Shown: piece by piece, positions 62,497 to 64,000 of the stretch | Numbering within the stretch: position 1 is the stretch's first letter | Layout: the number at the start of each line of letters is the position of its first letter | From: Hyphomicrobiales bacterium | GTDB lineage: Bacteria > Pseudomonadota > Alphaproteobacteria > Rhizobiales > Xanthobacteraceae | NCBI GenBank assembly: GCA_017305715.1 | Contig: JAFKKG010000012.1 | Location: forward strand, 124,001 to 188,000 | Direction: 5' to 3' | DNA length: 64,000 bases | Translations under genes and position numbers: made by a program | Notes under the pieces: generated by a model | What the model saw: the letters and a program-made list of their open reading frames with translations, nothing else | Told to the model about the DNA's origin: nothing | The model's database searches: none

Positions 62497-64000
62497 ATGG
62501 AAACGTTCGATTATGTGATCATCGGCGCGGGCTCCGCAGGCAGCGTGCTGGCCAACCGCCTTGGCGAAGATGCAGGCACCCGCGTGTGTGTGCTCGAAGC
62601 AGGGGGCAAGGACTGGCATCCCTACATCCATCTGCCGGCCGGCTTCATCAAGACGTTCCACATGAAGAGCGTCAACTGGGCCTACCAGCAGGAGCCGGGA
62701 CCATGGACCGGCGGCCGCAGCATCTATGCGCCGCGCGGCAAGACGCTCGGCGGCTCGTCGTCGATCAACGGCCATATTTACAACCGCGGCCAGCGCCAGG
62801 ATTTCGATACCTGGGCGCAGCTCGGCAATCGCAGCTGGGGCTATCCGGACGTGCTGCCTTATTTCAGGCGGATGGAGCGGCGGATCGGCGAGGGCGATGA
62901 AACCTATCGCGGACGCGACGGCAATCTGACGGTCACGACGATGGATTGGAAGGATCCATTGTGCGAAGCCTTCATGGAAGGTGCCGTCAGCCTCGGTATT
63001 CCCCGAAATCCGGACTACAACGGCGCGATCCAGGAGGGCGTGTCCTATTGCCAGCGCACGATCGAGAACGGCCTGCGCATGAGCGCGGCGAAGGCGTTCC
63101 TGCATCCGGCGGTAAAGCGCGGCAATGTCGACGTGCGGACGCATGCGCACGTCACCAACATCATCTTCGAAGGCAAGCGCGCCGTCGGCGTGCGCTATCT
63201 GAAAGGCGGCAAGGGCGGCGTGCCGACGGAAGTGCGCGCCAGCAAGGAAGTGATCCTGTCCGGCGGCAGCTATAATTCACCGCAGGTATTGCAATTGTCC
63301 GGCGTCGGCTCGCCCGACCTGTTGCAGTCGCACGGCATCGAGGTGCGTCACGCGCTATCCGGCGTCGGCGAGGGGTTGCAGGATCACTACGCACCCCGCA
63401 CGGTCGCGCGCGTCAAGAACATCAGGACCATCAACGAAATGCGGCGCGGCCTCAGCCTGTGGGTCGAAGCGCTGAAATGGGCGACGACGCGGCGCGGCCT
63501 GCTCTCGCTGTCGCCGACCATGGTCTATTGCTTCTGGCATTCCGGCGAGACCACCGAAAGCTCAGACCTGCAACTCACCTTCACGCCGGCGAGCTACATG
63601 GAGGGCGTGCAGGGCCAGCTCGAGAATGAACCCGGAATGACCGTAGCGTCCTGGCAGCAGCGGCCCGAGAGTCGCGGCTATGTCCGCATCCGCTCCGCCG
63701 ATCCGTTCCAGCAGCCGATCATCCAGACCAACTATCTGGTCGAAGAACTCGATCGCCGTGTCGTCGTCGCGGGCATGAAGCTGGCGCGCCGGCTGCTGGC
63801 GTCCGGTCCGTTGTCGCAATACTACGCCTATGAGGATTTCCCCGGCCCGAAAGTGCAGAGCGACGACGAGTTCCTCGCCGCCGCAACCGAGCGCGGCACC
63901 ACCACCTTCCATCCCGGCTGCACCTGCCGCATGGGTCCGGCGGACACCAAATGGGCCGTGGTCGACGATCAGCTGCGTGTCCACGGCCTGCAAGGCCTGC
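62497..64000 (+). CDS. GMC family oxidoreductase, N-terminal part (runs off the window)
   Basis: The frame is open from the ATG at 62497 to the end of the window, 501 residues, with no stop. METFDYVIIGAGSAGSVLAN is the FAD loop, then PRGKTLGGSSSINGHIYNRG follows. A GGSYNSPQVLQLSGVGSPDLL segment is in the middle, and the active-site block FHPGCTCRMGPADTK is present near the end. Only the last few dozen residues are missing. It would oxidise an alcohol using FAD. It is a second GMC gene in the window, besides 44152-45771. Confidence 0.93.
   Translation, partial: METFDYVIIGAGSAGSVLANRLGEDAGTRVCVLEAGGKDWHPYIHLPAGFIKTFHMKSVNWAYQQEPGPWTGGRSIYAPRGKTLGGSSSINGHIYNRGQRQDFDTWAQLGNRSWGYPDVLPYFRRMERRIGEGDETYRGRDGNLTVTTMDWKDPLCEAFMEGAVSLGIPRNPDYNGAIQEGVSYCQRTIENGLRMSAAKAFLHPAVKRGNVDVRTHAHVTNIIFEGKRAVGVRYLKGGKGGVPTEVRASKEVILSGGSYNSPQVLQLSGVGSPDLLQSHGIEVRHALSGVGEGLQDHYAPRTVARVKNIRTINEMRRGLSLWVEALKWATTRRGLLSLSPTMVYCFWHSGETTESSDLQLTFTPASYMEGVQGQLENEPGMTVASWQQRPESRGYVRIRSADPFQQPIIQTNYLVEELDRRVVVAGMKLARRLLASGPLSQYYAYEDFPGPKVQSDDEFLAAATERGTTTFHPGCTCRMGPADTKWAVVDDQLRVHGLQGL

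Noticed and set aside
61669-63150. 493-codon minus-strand frame across the GNAT and GMC genes
   Set aside because: It runs across three plus-strand features with real motifs and through a family C repeat.
1-64000. tRNA, rRNA, CRISPR or prophage
   Set aside because: No cloverleaf-type arms, rRNA segments, evenly spaced repeats, integrase or phage structural genes were recognised by eye; a tRNA search would settle it.

Overview
The window is high-GC DNA, densely coded, with single-copy metabolic genes in short operons. It looks like chromosome of an alphaproteobacterium in or close to Bradyrhizobium. Three things point there. The D-tartrate dehydratase is 389 aa long and has every catalytic residue at the number I remember for the B. 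japonicum enzyme. A GGAAC-N17-CGTT promoter typical of alphaproteobacterial sigma EcfG lies before prkA. Gaps between genes carry the short palindromic repeats common in that group. The species call is inference; no database search was done.

Layout: 1-1050, end of a GH15 glycosidase. 1325-8764 (minus), a pentose phosphate operon: transaldolase-PGI fusion, gnd, zwf, pgl, gluconokinase and a HAD phosphatase. 8993-10108 (minus), two exported proteins including a DsrE-like one. 10109-11032, a gap ending in the EcfG-type promoter. 11033-15805 (plus), prkA, a YeaH-type gene and a SpoVR gene. 15848-17228 (minus), a GrlR-like protein and a DUF4344 metallopeptidase. 17485-22287 (minus), a 2-oxoacid:ferredoxin oxidoreductase (KorB, KorA) with a GltD-like iron-sulfur flavoprotein. 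23418-28408 (plus), a caspase-fold protein that has lost both catalytic residues, then DUF1800 and DUF1501 proteins.

28405-32833 (minus) is a full PQQ operon (pqqA, B, C, D, E) ending in a proline iminopeptidase gene that overlaps pqqE. Divergent from it, at 33143-35563 (plus), are a DUF6894 protein, a PQQ-type sugar dehydrogenase and a diheme cytochrome c, so cofactor supply, dehydrogenase and electron acceptor lie together. 35637-40473 (plus) holds an amidase, glutathione peroxidase, a DUF3297 protein, D-tartrate dehydratase (tarD) and serA. 40607-48421 holds malonyl-CoA decarboxylase, an AraC regulator divergent from an MFS transporter, a GMC oxidoreductase, a DUF4239 membrane protein and two convergent orphan solute-binding proteins. 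48630-57740 holds a cupin, an M20 peptidase, a small hydrophilic protein, an L,D-transpeptidase, PHB depolymerase, a GST, and a bicupin gene flanked by two related small frames. 57871-64000 holds a periplasmic coiled-coil protein, a LivJ-type binding protein, an AraC/GyrI regulator, an SMP-30 protein, a GNAT enzyme and the start of a second GMC oxidoreductase.

Three families of intergenic imperfect palindromes (two copies each of A and C, three of B) share CGTCAT...ATGACG ends. I saw no rRNA, tRNA, CRISPR array, transposase or prophage.
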